DNA of 64,000 nt, taken from assembly GCA_022578605.1 (NCBI GenBank), contig MU394059.1, positions 840,961 to 904,960 on the forward strand. The letters run 5' to 3'. The position numbers were made by a program, and so were the translations under genes. The DNA comes from Camillea tinctor (lineage: Eukaryota > Ascomycota > Sordariomycetes > Xylariales > Xylariaceae). A model generated the notes under the pieces. It did not search any database, was not told where the DNA came from, and saw nothing but the letters and a program-made list of their open reading frames with translations. This document shows positions 11,419 through 23,527 of the stretch, in pieces (the first letter of the stretch is position 1; each line of letters begins with the position of its first letter).

Positions 11419-12510
11419 CTTGTGACCGAACAAAGTGAGCAGACGTGTGAGTGGGTAGGTGGATGGGGGGTGGAGGTGTAATAAAGCTGAGGAGGGTTTT
11501 ATTCGAATCTTAGATGATGGTCCGATAAGTACCGATCAACTGGAATGTATGGCCCCGATATGTGGATGCGGATGGGATGAATGGGATGGATAAGATGTCT
11601 TGCTGCAGCGTTTTTAGTGTGAACGTGTGTATAGGTAAAATGTGTTTGGGCAGCTCTGCATAGAGGAGGTTTGAGGCGTTCAAGTCTCGAAAGGGGGGGA
11701 TTGACGTTGACCTGAGTTTTTTTTTTTTGGAAATTCTAGGTGAGGGGCAAGTCTTTTTTTTTTTTTTTTGGCGCTACGATTTGCGCCTGTATAAGTTGTA
11801 ACTAGTAAGTAAATGGGGTCTCTAAGTAAAGCCCGTATGTACTATGGATAAGCTGTGATGCGGGGGAGGGGCAGGTAGGTTTGTCAGAAATCACGAGCTT
11901 CTTCTTCCATAGTCCGATTCCATAAACAGTCAATAAAAAAAACAATCGGTTCTCAAACATGTAGGTACCTAAGAAAGAGGCACTACTTACTTGCACCTAT
12001 GGCCAGCCTGTCTGGTACATTAGGTTATAGAGGGGTCGAAGTATGTATGTAAGTACCTAGTTCTGGTCCACATGTATCTATGTAGGCTTAGCTACTTACT
12101 CCCCCTTTTGCTATTTGTACTACGATCGTTGTGGTCGCCTACATGATACTATAGGTTCCTCTAATGCACTCAGGTGGGAAATACATCTAAAAGAAACCGG
12201 GTATCCCGAGAACTACAAACTCATGTCTGCAAGTACGTGGACTCTGCACACATGAGTCGACCAGGACCGAACCTTTTATATGCGCAGCAATACCTGAAAT
12301 GGGTAAAGATCCTCTAACTTATTCTGAACTGCCTCACTTGATTTATAAGTCGAGAGGACTGTTCTAACCTAGTCATCTCGTATACGACTTTAACAATATT
12401 TGTAGTGTACATATATACTAGTAGTGGATGAATATACCAAACTCATTAGTTTCTGCGACGCTTGTCATATAATTTCCGATTAAACTTACCCCCTTCATCC
12501 AACAATTGAT
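11419..12510. other. UreG upstream region and spacer
   Basis: No gene is seen. Two poly-T runs lie near 11717-11728 and 11754-11769. Several GTAGGTACCTA-like palindromic words occur (around 11961-11972 and 12053-12060). The left part presumably carries the UreG promoter and leader. Confidence 0.5.
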
Positions 12511-12581
12511 TCTCGATTGGTCTAGTGGTCAGGATACCTGCTTGTCACGCAGGTGGCCGGGGTTCGATTCCCCGATCGAGA
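12511..12581 (+). tRNA. tRNA-Asp (anticodon GTC)
   Basis: A complete cloverleaf without intron. Acceptor strand TCTCGAT (12511-12517) pairs perfectly with ATCGAGA (12575-12581). The anticodon stem CCTGC/GCAGG encloses the loop TTGTCAC with GTC at 12544-12546. The T arm is CGGGG-TTCGATT-CCCCG. The internal A box (in the D arm, TGGTCTAGTGG) and B box (GGTTCGATTCC) needed by RNA polymerase III are present. It decodes Asp GAC/GAT. CCA is not encoded, as expected in a eukaryote. Confidence 0.97.
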
Positions 12582-12599
12582 GGATCATTTCCAGTTTGA

Positions 12600-12607
12600 T
12601 TTTTTTT
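12600..12607 (+). terminator. RNA polymerase III terminator of tRNA-Asp
   Basis: A run of eight T on the sense strand begins 19 nt after the tRNA 3' end, the standard pol III stop signal. Confidence 0.85.
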
Positions 12608-15600
12608 CCTTTTTCCTTTCATCAATACTTAATAGCTTTTTGACTTTATATATTTTACTTCCACAGTTCGTCTCTTTTTCTTTTTTATAATTTTTTCTTT
12701 TAATGATAAGAAAAATAAAACAAACTGAATTTGCTAGTACTTACGTAGGTGCTAATCTTATCACTTAGGAGGTACGTACTAGTATTCTACTCAGAATGGA
12801 TATGGAGTCTACATGTAAGGGTAGGAGCTACTCAGATCTTACCTTAGAAAGTAATATATAGGAATACATCGGACCGGCCCTCTCCTTCTCCCCGGCCTTT
12901 CCCCTCTTCTAACTTAGAACTCGAACTTTAACAATCCATTCTCGTCATCTTCCCCTCCTCTTCATTCCCTTTCCCCCCTTGTTCTTCTTCCTCGTATCTG
13001 CTTTCCTAGGTAGCATTGGACTATCGACCATCGCAGATAATAAATTTGATCCAACTACCATCCACAATGAACCGTCAGTCCGAAAAAGCCGATTCGAATT
13101 GGTGCAAAATATGGGTCCGTTTGACTTCTTCAGCCTTCGCCAAGATCATCACCAGCTCTTGAATAGAGAGATTTGGAGAGACAGGGGGAATATCTTCATA
13201 TCTAAACTGAGCAGGGATCACGTGAGATGAGACAACGTGCCCAATATTGCTTGATCGAGATGTTCCAGCTTAGATGGATTTGTGGTTGTGGTTGAAGGGG
13301 GGAAAACACCCAACCCAGAATTGGCAAAAGGCACGCGATGGGCGGTTTCTGGTTCCGATAACTAGCCAGTCCGTCACGATATCGCTGCTCAGAGCATGAG
13401 ATCTCACATCTTCTTTTGTTCAAGGTTGAGACAAGGCGAGAGCTCTCGCGGCTCAACAACGGATCGGCAATAAGACAAGACGTTCATAATCGGTGGCATC
13501 CGACCGGACTAGGCCTGAACCTGGACATCCGATCGATCAAAGCTTGGAACCTGGAAGCTTGGAGCTTGTATGGGGACTCTAAGCTCACGGACCACCGGCT
13601 ACAGTTGTCAATTGGCATCCCTTGATGACAGTTGTGAATTGTTCAAGTGCAACGTGTTTCCTTATATCTATATTGGGAAACAGTGAGGTCAATTGGCCCT
13701 TGCTGGTCACGAAGCCTAGTCCTCATATGGCCCTACCGCCTACCTCTTAGTATAGCGACACGCCTTGTAACTTGCCACCTTGGATACCAAAGACTTGACT
13801 CCTCTCCTGCAGCTCTCGCACGGCTTGGAACTGCAAGCTGCAGGGGTCTACTCTCGAAGAAATCCAGCATGCTTCATGCGGATGGCGCTCGAAGCTGCAT
13901 CAGCAGAAGGTACACACCCCCCCCCTTCGAGGAGGAATGGCTTTTTGGGCTCCATCATCCATTGTTCCCATTGTTCTTATTCTCCTCAGACATTCCACTC
14001 GTCGAAGCAGTCAACCAGGGGAAGAAGCCCAACTGCATCCATCCATCGGATGAGACTGCAGCATACGGCTAATACACTTGCCTCCTACCATCGCCAACAC
14101 ACCGAGGTGTAATCCTGGTGCTCGCGGGTGAGTCTAAAAAAAGAGGATCAGAGACCCTGTCGATGGCCCTCTTTCTTGTGCTCGACTATTCGTGCCTGAT
14201 TTCACTCTCGGCACTTTATAGATGTACTCTTCCAATAGTCCGTCTATCCATCCTGTACTCTCACAGACGCAGCTCCATACCGCAACCTGTTCCCACTAGA
14301 CTCTTGATGGAGGCCGATGGCGATCGCAAGAGATCGCCACCTAGCTCGCGCGTCCCCTGGTATCGCGGGGCGTCTCTATGGCTTTGAGCGTGCCACGGAA
14401 CCCTCAATCACTTGATTTCCTTCACAGTCCCTGAGCACTAACGCACAACTGGCGAATGTCCCCAACTATTCTCTGTCGTTGACAGAATCATAAGCAATTT
14501 AGTTGAAGCCCACGGCAACTGATAGGCGCTCCATTTCTTAAGTTTCAATGGCTAAGCAGCAAGGAGTTTCCCCCCTACACTGCGTACATATAATAGCAAG
14601 CCCGCAGACTCCTTCCAATCCCGATGCCGCGTTCGTTGCATTACATGGTGAGTTACACCAGTCCGACGATTGGTTCGACCAGATTTAGCGAGGAGGATAT
14701 AGTTGCTTTCTACACCTCACTGCACGGCGCACTGGAACCAACTATATATTTGAAATGTAGTAAATATGATGAGGATACCGCCTAAAATATCCAGGTGCGT
14801 CAATTGAGCTGTCTTATACATGTCTTTCCCTCATGTCAGCTCCATCAGCCGCCTAGGGACCAGGACCAGGACCACGACAATGCAAGGGAAACGATATTGG
14901 CTCCGCACACATAAAGCTAGGGTGAAAGGACGGGCGAAACACGTACCGAGCTCGATCTGTGGGGATGACGACGGGTCACGGCATCCGCCATCACTGCTGT
15001 GGAGCCATAATAGAATCGCCCCGTATGTATATGTGAAAGGTCTCGAACTAGGCAATAATAAAACAAGGCAAGAAGAAAAGAAGAAGGGCTAAAAAACAAA
15101 CCGTACAATAGGAACGATAAAGGGCGTTTGTTCGTTTCAAGAGCCTGCATGGCGAGGCGTATATGTCTCACATGTTTCGACATTATTAGTACAGCGCCAT
15201 GCCTCTTCGCATCGTACGCCTTGGGGGAAGAACCCGCTAGGGTAGATATTAGCAACGAAGCCACATTATAGACCTAGCATGAATAGTCTAAGGCGTCCGG
15301 CCCTGGACCTGGGTGGCTGGTCCTGGCTTGCGTGGGATGGGGGACGGGGAGTGGATGCACCCAGACATGTCCAGGTACCCAAAGCAGATCCGATGATTGA
15401 CAGGGAACAAGGGCAAACCTCTGCATTGTGGCTGCTGCATGGCCTTTTACTTCTTTTCATCTACCACACAAACATCAACATACACATAAATGCGTACATA
15501 CACATACACACACCTAGCAGTATACCTACACCTCGAGTCCCCATATATCGACTCACTAGCCTACCAATGCGATACCCACAGTCTAGCGACTTTGGTCAGG

Positions 15601-16900
15601 TCGCGCAGTAGTCTAACTGCTTCGTACCTGATATGTAAGTACCTCATGTACGGCAACGTGTGGCTTTCCCAGCAGATTACTTCGGTCAACCACACATACC
15701 CAAAACGTCGCAGCGCATACATGCTGCTCGGCAGCACGCTCCAGTTCCAAGTCCGGATAAATCGCTGAGGAGTCAAATCAAGGCTTCTGCAACCTTCCTG
15801 CAGGTGTGGGATAAACAAGGTGAAAAAGGGTTGACCTCGCTTCACAGTCCTGTTCTTACATAGTAGATGCTTTACACCGTTCTGGTGCTGCTACTGCTGC
15901 TTCTGCAGTTCCCGAAACCGTTAGGCCATCGCGATAGTGAGTTCGTAGCGTTGACTCGCGTGCCCGTTTTATTGTTCATGAGAACCGAGACCAAGACTAG
16001 GCAAGCCCAATGGCGCTTTCTGCCAGTCAACTGACCTTTTCCCACCCTACCTCGTGGATCATGGCTCGTGCTCACGGGTTCACCTGCCTTATTTCTGTTG
16101 GCGGCCCAGCGTCTAAGATATCTCTGGTGTGCCTGGAATATTAAGGATGAAGGTGTGGTACAGTAGTATTCCCGTTCGTAAACGTACGACGCTCTCAGTC
16201 TCGACGCCGAGCGACGGCGTTATTTCTTGGTGGGTATGCATGGCCCCTTGCCCTTGTCCCCCCGGATCTCATTGCGGTTAGGGGTGTTGGTTACCCTCCC
16301 CGATTTGGCATCTGCAATCGTTCTGTGTTGTTCACCTATTACTGTGTCTTGTTCCTACCGATTCGCTCTCGATCTTGGACATAAACCCACTATTTTCCTT
16401 CCGTCAAGTTCACACAAAAAAAGACATATAACGGAAGACCCGATCGATTTACACGTATACAAGGTTTGCCTTCTGGAAACATTTGTTATAGAAAATTCTA
16501 CAGTGAGGCGATAGGTTCATGACATGGCATTGGCATGGCCTGACCTGACATGGATACCTGCATATACTCCTCCGATCGCCGCTTTACGAGAACCAACCAC
16601 TGCTGCTAGAGGCGCGCATACATGATCCATTCTTATACATATATACACCTCAACTGCGACCCCTGGACCCGGTAACTGTATACACCGGACCTACAGAGTA
16701 TATCTTGTCTAGGTATTCTCGACAGTCAGCAACAATAACGAAACTTTCACTGGTCTTCGGCTGTTTCGCTTCGACTCTAATGATATATACCAACAATATA
16801 CGAAACGAAACATCTCACAATATACAACTAATCCATTAACCTATACCTAGCCGTCGAATCGGTTCATTTAATTGTTATCACTATCAGTTACTTATATATA
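12608..16900. other. Long spacer, no gene supported
   Basis: Both strands carry only short open frames (the longest about 140 codons near 13647-14072) without recognisable domains, codon bias or credible splice-linked extension. The sequence is of mixed composition. There is an imperfect AAGCTTGGA-type direct repeat near 13550-13565, CA/TACA-rich DNA near 15470-15530, and a C run near 13917-13925. The last 500 bp before 16901 presumably hold the promoter and leader of the next gene. Confidence 0.5.
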
Positions 16901-18547
16901 ATGCAACTCACTATGGGCCCCCTCGACATACCGGCGCCTCAGGGTAGCTGTGTAGTAAAACTTGCTACTACCGACAGCATACCAAGGCACCATCATCGCG
17001 GCAGCACAAGGTCACACACCAAATCACAACCATTCGACGCGGACGACCTGCGTCGAAGGTTATATGTGGTGGTTGCTGAGCAAGAAGCACTGAAGGAGAA
17101 GAGACGGAGATCACGAGTAGAAGCGGATGTTAAAAAGGTGCGAAAAGAGCAGAAGATCGTCACGACGAGGAGTCAAACAGACATGACGGTGGCAGCAGAC
17201 GCAAAAGCTTCGGCGATACAAACATCAGTAGTAGTATCGACAGAAACAGCAGTGAAGCCCGAGATCAAGAATAGGACTAGCTTCGCAACGCGAATGGCCG
17301 AGGCGAAGACGGCAGCGACAGTGACCACTATCTCTGCGGAGAACCCATTGCCATCTTCTGGCGACACAGCGGTTGCTTCAAACGTGGCAAGCCTCAGGCA
17401 CTCCAAATCAAGGTCACTTCAAGACCGCCTGCGGCGCAAAGCCTCATCCAACACGACCATCATAACCCGTGTTGATGAGGCAGCACCGACGACAACAGCG
17501 AACAATGTCTCTACAACCGCAGCTCCAACAGCCCCATATCGACATGTACCGCAAGAGGCAGCTACGCAATTCGCACGCACGGCAACACCAAACAATGTGC
17601 GCCGCGACAGAATCCATATTCATAGCGTCTCCCAACAGACAGCGCTGAGGTCTCACCCAATACTTCCGGAAGCGCTGCCCTCGTCGGTCACTGGAAAGGC
17701 AACAGCAGCTGCACAAGAGCCACGACAACGCATGCTAAAGCGATCGCACACCGATTGGGCCCAGATTCGCCAGGGCCAAATCCTGGAGGCAGAAGAAACG
17801 CCGTCGCGGTCATCGACACCAAGACCAGCACCCGTGGAGTGCACAACACTAACTTCGGGGGCGGTGGCGAAGATAGAGCGCCCAGGGCCGCCCCAGCACC
17901 GTCATACCTTTCCGTTCCCATTCCCTAACGGTGGGGGCAAGTCAGGCCGGCAGGGTAGATATGGAGAGGTAGTTATAGAGAACGAGAGATTCCGGAAGAA
18001 CGGCAGCCTTGGAAAGAGAAGTTCATGTAGGAACCAGATTCAGCGAGCTGCGGTGTTAGAGCTACCACTCGAGAAGCCCCACCGCGACGAAGAAGCGAAG
18101 AAATCTTTGGATGAATCTCCTGCGCTGCTGAATATTGGGACTGAGCATGACTTTCGCCCCCACGAACGTGTCGATTGGACACAAAATGACGAAGAATTGA
18201 AGATGCGCGAGCAGGAGAGAGAAGAGGCTCAGAAGCAAAAGGAGAAGAAATCAACACGGAAGACACCAGTTTTGCTACAGCAGCTCAGACGCGCAGACTC
18301 GCTCTGGGCACTTAAGGACAAGATAGTGGGGAGTCGATCGAAGAAGCACAACAAGGGGAATGACGGCAGTGCCGTAATCAGTGAGGAGCAGCAGGCGGGA
18401 GAAGCCGAGTCGCAGAGGTCAGCGTCAGCAACAGCTTCTAGATCTGGATCCAGAGCCCAGTCTACGCCAACCCCTTCATCTCCCCCATCGCCCAGATCTT
18501 TTTCTTCTGCTAAGCAAAGCTTCCTGGCGAGGTTCAAGCGCTCGTAA
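16901..18547 (+). CDS. Basic low-complexity protein of unknown function (548 aa)
   Basis: A single uninterrupted 548-codon frame from ATG 16901, far longer than chance here. I do not recognise a catalytic or named domain. Residues about 47-85 form a charged, probably helical segment (LRRRLYVVVAEQEALKEKRR). The middle is rich in Thr, Ala and Ser with many Arg. A more conserved-looking patch sits at about 320-450 (RHTFPFPFPNGGGK, GRYGEVVIENERFRKNGSLG, HERVDWTQNDEELKMREQER). A KR-rich stretch follows with LLQQLRRADSLWALKDKIVG, then a Ser/Pro tail ending FLARFKRS. There is no signal peptide or membrane segment. The composition suggests a largely disordered, possibly nuclear or scaffold protein; this is inference only. 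No intron is needed. Confidence 0.75.
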   Translation: MQLTMGPLDIPAPQGSCVVKLATTDSIPRHHHRGSTRSHTKSQPFDADDLRRRLYVVVAEQEALKEKRRRSRVEADVKKVRKEQKIVTTRSQTDMTVAADAKASAIQTSVVVSTETAVKPEIKNRTSFATRMAEAKTAATVTTISAENPLPSSGDTAVASNVASLRHSKSRSLQDRLRRKASSNTTIITRVDEAAPTTTANNVSTTAAPTAPYRHVPQEAATQFARTATPNNVRRDRIHIHSVSQQTALRSHPILPEALPSSVTGKATAAAQEPRQRMLKRSHTDWAQIRQGQILEAEETPSRSSTPRPAPVECTTLTSGAVAKIERPGPPQHRHTFPFPFPNGGGKSGRQGRYGEVVIENERFRKNGSLGKRSSCRNQIQRAAVLELPLEKPHRDEEAKKSLDESPALLNIGTEHDFRPHERVDWTQNDEELKMREQEREEAQKQKEKKSTRKTPVLLQQLRRADSLWALKDKIVGSRSKKHNKGNDGSAVISEEQQAGEAESQRSASATASRSGSRAQSTPTPSSPPSPRSFSSAKQSFLARFKRS

Positions 18548-21366
18548 AGAAGGGGGCAAAGATATAGAATAAGGAGGAAAGATTCCCCTCCTTAGTCCCA
18601 CGACGAGCCATCCCAACTTCATGAACATACTTTTTTTATTACCACTACTACTATTATTGTTGTATTACCACTGTCACAGTATAGCCAGCTGGAGCATTAT
18701 GATAGCACAGCAGGGCATGCTACAATCCTAAACATTTCCTTGCGTATAGATACCTACACAAGAAAAGAAAAAGAGAAAGGCCTACATCTTTCATAGAAAG
18801 AAATGATACGATGGAGGAGGCAAAAAAATTGGAAAAAGTTAGAATAGCAAATTTATTAGCTAGAAAAAAAATACAAATATTGTTCATCATTAAAAAAAAA
18901 GAAAAAATCAAACCAAGCCCTTGGGATCTACAGAACCGAGCAGCGTTGGAACATGCGCAGGTCGTATAACACAGTGCTGGGTTGGCTTATGTAGGTGAGT
19001 ATGTCGTTAGAGCGACTTTAGGAAGATCACGAGACCTGGGGGCAAATCGAATAGGAGCGGTATTGTGAATGGCCACTATACTACGTCTATTTTTACAACA
19101 ACACAACAAGGGGAGCTCGATCTAACTATCTACGTATCTAGTGTCTCAAAAGATGGGCCGAAAAAAAAACGCGGGGACTGGGGAGAGGAGGCAAGTCAAC
19201 CGATGGAATTGCGTGTCCCACAACTTGCCGACTGTATAGCAAGCATAGCATAGCATAGCACAGAAATTAAGCGATCTCCCGAGCCATCCGAGGAGAAAAG
19301 GGAAGAGGCCGCCCTTCCTTCGCTCCCTCCTTCTTCTCACTCTAGACTCTTGGTAGACGAAAGAAGGAGAGAAGGGGAAGATCGTATATCTCTCTGAGTT
19401 TAGTTAGCAAGCATCTCTGGCCACTCTTGCCTCACTTGTTCGACCCTCTTTCTCCTGAACTAAACCTTTTTTTGAAGTAATTGCGCACCCGGGGGTCGGG
19501 CATTACGGCACAAACGTAGACTCTCGGTTTATTTTTCTTTTATTTTTATTTCTTCCCCTTTTCTCCGACCTCTTAACCCCGCGGGAGAAGAGCATGGCGT
19601 CCGGAGCCCGCCGGAGAGGGGAGTAGATGTTTTGCGCTGGGGTTGGAGACTGAGAGGGTGCGTATGTGTGTGCGTGTGTGGCGAGTGTGGTGTGGTGGGT
19701 TTGGTGGAGGAGGTATTGGTTTCAAGTTATTTCGAGAATAGTGGTAAAGGTAAGTAGGGAAGTTGAGTGATTTTGGTATTTGGTATTTGGTACCCGCTAA
19801 GATAGCAAGCTCGATAATGTAGAGGATCTGGTTTCTCTATGATGATGTTAGCAACGTTTACTATCTTCTACCTCTACCCACCATCCCTTAAGCAGGGAAA
19901 CCATCAGTCGCCACCATCGAGGAGGATTCCCCATCCAGATAATCGGGTGTCTTCACCCCTCCTTTAGGTCTGTATCGAGTCTTTTCCAGGTTCCGCCACC
20001 GTTTTGATGCCGCGCATTTGATCCACATCTGTCGGTATCTCTTTTCCCCATTTCCTCCCAAACGTAAAGTTAGGTGAGAGAAAGCCATCGGTGAAGGTCC
20101 GTTTTTAATGTTACTCACCACCACTTTCACTCTTCTAGGGCGAGGACGAGGAAGGGAGGGGAGGATCCGGTTTGTCGCCCCAAGTAGCGCTGAGTCTTGT
20201 TTCGTTCTTCATGCACTAAGTAGTTAGGTACTACGTCTCCTCGCAGAAAACGTGCCCCCCTCCTAAGAGTATTCGAAATGACGTGGTCAAATATGCGTAG
20301 GCATGTCGCTGTAGCAGCGATCTGATGAAGTATGCCTCGCGTAATGATTCAAGTTGGGTGAGTGAGTTGTCCTTCTTCTCCCCCCCTCTCCCCTCCAATC
20401 CTCAAGGGACCCAGGAAACAAGTGTACAGATGGATGGATGCAAGCTGACGGGCGCGATTTCTTGCTGCAAAGAATGATCAGGGTGAGCACGGCCCTATTA
20501 CTATCAGCTGAAAAGAGAGAAAAGCAACGAAATTTTAGATTTTTAGGTTTCCGTGCCGGGACGAAGGTGGAATTAGGTTTGGTATATCATGGGTTGAATT
20601 ATTTTTATATTTTATGCTCCTATCTGAGGCCCTGTGTGTCGACCATGTATGCATGCGAGCGCGACGTGGTCACCGCTTTTAGGCCGGGGGGCCTAAGGCT
20701 GGTCAACTGGGCAGGATGGAAATATGTTTCCATACACACCTTCGACCCTTGAAAACAAGACAATATCCCGGAATCAGAGGTAGCAGTTTTTTTTTTGTTG
20801 TAGATTCTAACAGGTGATCAATGGGTATGTTTTCATGGGAGACGTTGAGACGTTGCTTATGAAAAATGGAGATTCATGTGGGTCGGAAGGGTGTATGTCG
20901 GTATCCAGAGGATGGTGGGATATGTTTGGTTAGTATCGATAGCAGACTTGAATAATATAATGCAGGCCGAACCACTCAAGGCTCGAGGAAACCCAATTTT
21001 GCCAATTGCAGTGCATCCCGTTCTAGAATGCTGAAGTCTTTGTGCCTCATTCATACTGAGCGGGTTCAACAGAGATGTGATTGCTTCACTTCTCATCGTC
21101 GTGGGGAAACGAAGCTCTAGTCAGGCATAGGAGACGTTGCAGTCCGTCCCTAGTGCAGCAAAACTCGTAAGATACCCTAGATAACTTGATTAGCTTGAGT
21201 GTGTTGCGAAACCCCTAGTCATTCAATACTAAGAGATATATAGACATACTAACTGGACCTATGCATCTCACAAATGACAAATACATTGCACAATATTGAT
21301 TCGGTAAAGCAACGCGCATGTCCCTATTAGGCGTTCTTGTTCTGATCTTTGCGCTGTGAGGATGAT
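18548..21366. other. Spacer between convergent genes, no gene seen
   Basis: It holds the 3' end of the 548-aa gene and the 3' side of the HIT-finger gene. A-rich patches (18820-18910) and a GT/GTG-rich segment (19655-19710) occur, with AGCATAGCAT-type short repeats near 19240-19262. The short open frames lack domain similarity and none links to a plausible splice partner. Confidence 0.5.
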
Positions 21367-22078
21367 CTATGGCTCCAAGGTTTTCTCATTGCGAATTAAG
21401 CGACCGATGGTGTGAGCATCCTCCTGGGCAAGTTTCCTACGCAGCTCCGTGTCCGTGTCTGTATCGGCCGATTGCACTCGCGACCTGAACAAATAAACCA
21501 GTTCACAAAACTCGCGAATGGCTTCCCTATCGTCACTGGGAGTTATTGTGAGCTGATGTAAGGTTTTCCGGCCATTTTCTAGGCCAATGTCCTTGTCCCA
21601 CGGCTGGTTATGTTTGCGATTCTTGAGACCTGGTAGTCCTGGCTGTTTTACATTATGTCCACTTTCATTAGTCGAAGGAGGGTCCGTCGCCCGAGCTATA
21701 CCCCATAGCTGTGCTTCAAGTCGGGGATATTTCTTCACAAGCTCATGGTATTCCGGCATGTCGGCTATGCTAGACATTCTGAAACGACCCGATCCAGCCT
21801 CATCCCCCTGAGGGAGGTTGGTAACAGGGACCACTGCAGCCGAAGCAGAAGCTGGTTGGGTATTGGCAGGTGTCTCTGCAACCTCTACCGGAGGATGGTT
21901 GTCTCTATGCTCTCGAGAGCATGCTACGCAACAACTGAGCGAGGTATTATAAGCAAGCGTCCTCCAAGAAAATTATAATATGGATGTGAATAACTTACGT
22001 ATAAGCGTTGCATCGGGGGCATTTGTACTTGCCCTCGACAGCTTCGCAGATAAGACAAAGCGGTCTGGTAGCCGGCAT
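21367..22078 (-). CDS. HIT-type zinc-finger protein, Hit1/ZNHIT3-like
   Basis: Zf-HIT proteins of this type help assemble box C/D snoRNPs with the R2TP machinery and the Rsa1/NUFIP partner. Two exons, 22078-21999 and 21934-21367, are joined across a 65-bp intron (GTAAGT..CTCAG) and give 215 aa. The finger occupies residues 8-42. CLIC and KCPRC supply the first four Cys, and across the splice TCCVAC with REHRDNH supplies the remaining Cys/His ligands. Beyond the finger, EYHELVKKYPRLEAQLWGI, followed by a charged helical C-terminus, resembles the Hit1 region that contacts Rsa1. The protein is longer than yeast Hit1 (164 aa). The start codon lies 7 residues before the first Cys pair, as in the family. 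The finger is certain; assignment to Hit1 rather than another zf-HIT member is probable. Confidence 0.85.
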
Positions 22079-23527
22079 GATGAAATTGGCCAAAAAATAT
22101 TCTGGACTCGATTAACGACCTGCGTAAGAGAGAACAAATCCTAAGAACAGATTAACCATTTGAGAATGAATAATAAACAACAAAGTCAAACGTAGTCGGT
22201 AGTAACAGTACTCCGGTTACAGAGAGTATGATAACACCGAGAAAGGAAAATACACACGGTACGATGTTTCTCTATCTCTTTTGGGCAGCTAAAAGTTATA
22301 GCCCCTGGACAATATAGCCTTGGTGCCCAAGTGTCAAGAGGTAACCCAAAGAGAAAACACGGATATACAGATAAAAACGAGACTCGGATTAATTTTGGAA
22401 TTTGAAATCTTGGAACCACGAGAACTTACCAGTGTATTAAAAGAGAATAGACTTGGTTTCAGCGAAGATTAATGTCTGGTGAACCTGTTCACGGTAAAGG
22501 AATAAATGAGGAGGAAGAATTATGGCATGAGAAAAAGGAAGAAAGGTGGTAGATAGGTATCAGGGAGAATGCAAGAACGGGCATGAGAATTGGCCGAGGA
22601 GCGGGTATTGTTCTGTACGTATGTATACCGATTCCCGAATATCGCTAGCTTCGTCCACTTCCCGGGGTAGATTCTCTTGGTCCACAGTAGTCTAGACAAG
22701 TCCTTAAACAACCATAGGAAACGAGGTCGAGTATAAATAGTAATAGCAGTATATGCTCTGGTTAGGCGAGTAGAGAGGAGTATAGGTAGGTTTGGTTGTT
22801 TAATTGATGTAGGATGATAAGTGGAGGATCTGAACAACTCGGCATTTATTTAGAATGATATATTGCCCAAGGTATAAATACTGTAGTTGAGGATGCACGA
22901 CGCATGAGAGAAAGATTCCAAGTTGGACGAATTGATGTAAACGGCATGAACGCGGCTGAAGCCTAATCTGCAGGGCTGAAATATTTAGAGAAGTTGTGGG
23001 GAAGTTGTTGAAGTTTTTGATTGGTTTGGTGATCTTCGAGGGTAATCTAGGTTATCTGGGTATCTGGGTGTATCTAAGATCTGAGGCGTTGTGGCGCGGT
23101 TACCGACATCTAAGGTTCGTCTAAAAAAAAAGAAAAAGGAAAAAAAAAAAGAAATGCCGATTGAGCGATGAGAACTGTAAGATTTGCGTCATTGTCGGTT
23201 GTTGCTTTATAAGCGACGCATTGTGAATGGTCACTTTCTTATCTTATCGATGCGACTTGCCTCCGATTTCAATAAAATAAACCCAACCAGCTGAGGACTC
23301 ACCTATGAAATTTACTAGTTCGCCAACTATCAAAAATAATTATATGTTAAATACTTTCCTACCTACCTACCTACATAACCTAGTCATATTTGAACACCCT
23401 TCTTGATGTCCTTCCCCTTTGCATACTGCATGAATTAAGTACCAAGCTTCGAGTTTAAATTCGTGCTAGACATCAAAGTTCAAGTTGTCGCATGTGAGAA
23501 CGGACGAACTGCTTTGTAATCGCAAAT
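22079..23527. promoter_or_regulatory. Divergent upstream region of the HIT-finger gene and NFU1
   Basis: About 1.45 kb separates the two divergent start codons and must hold both promoters. A/G homopolymer-like runs occur at 23120-23155, and ACCTACCTACCTAC lies near 23358-23371. No additional gene is supported; the open frames at 22186-22837 (minus) show no domain. Confidence 0.5.

Noticed and set aside
13647..14112. Overlapping plus-strand frames of 110-141 codons
   Set aside because: Two frames overlap with no recognisable family, and the composition looks random.
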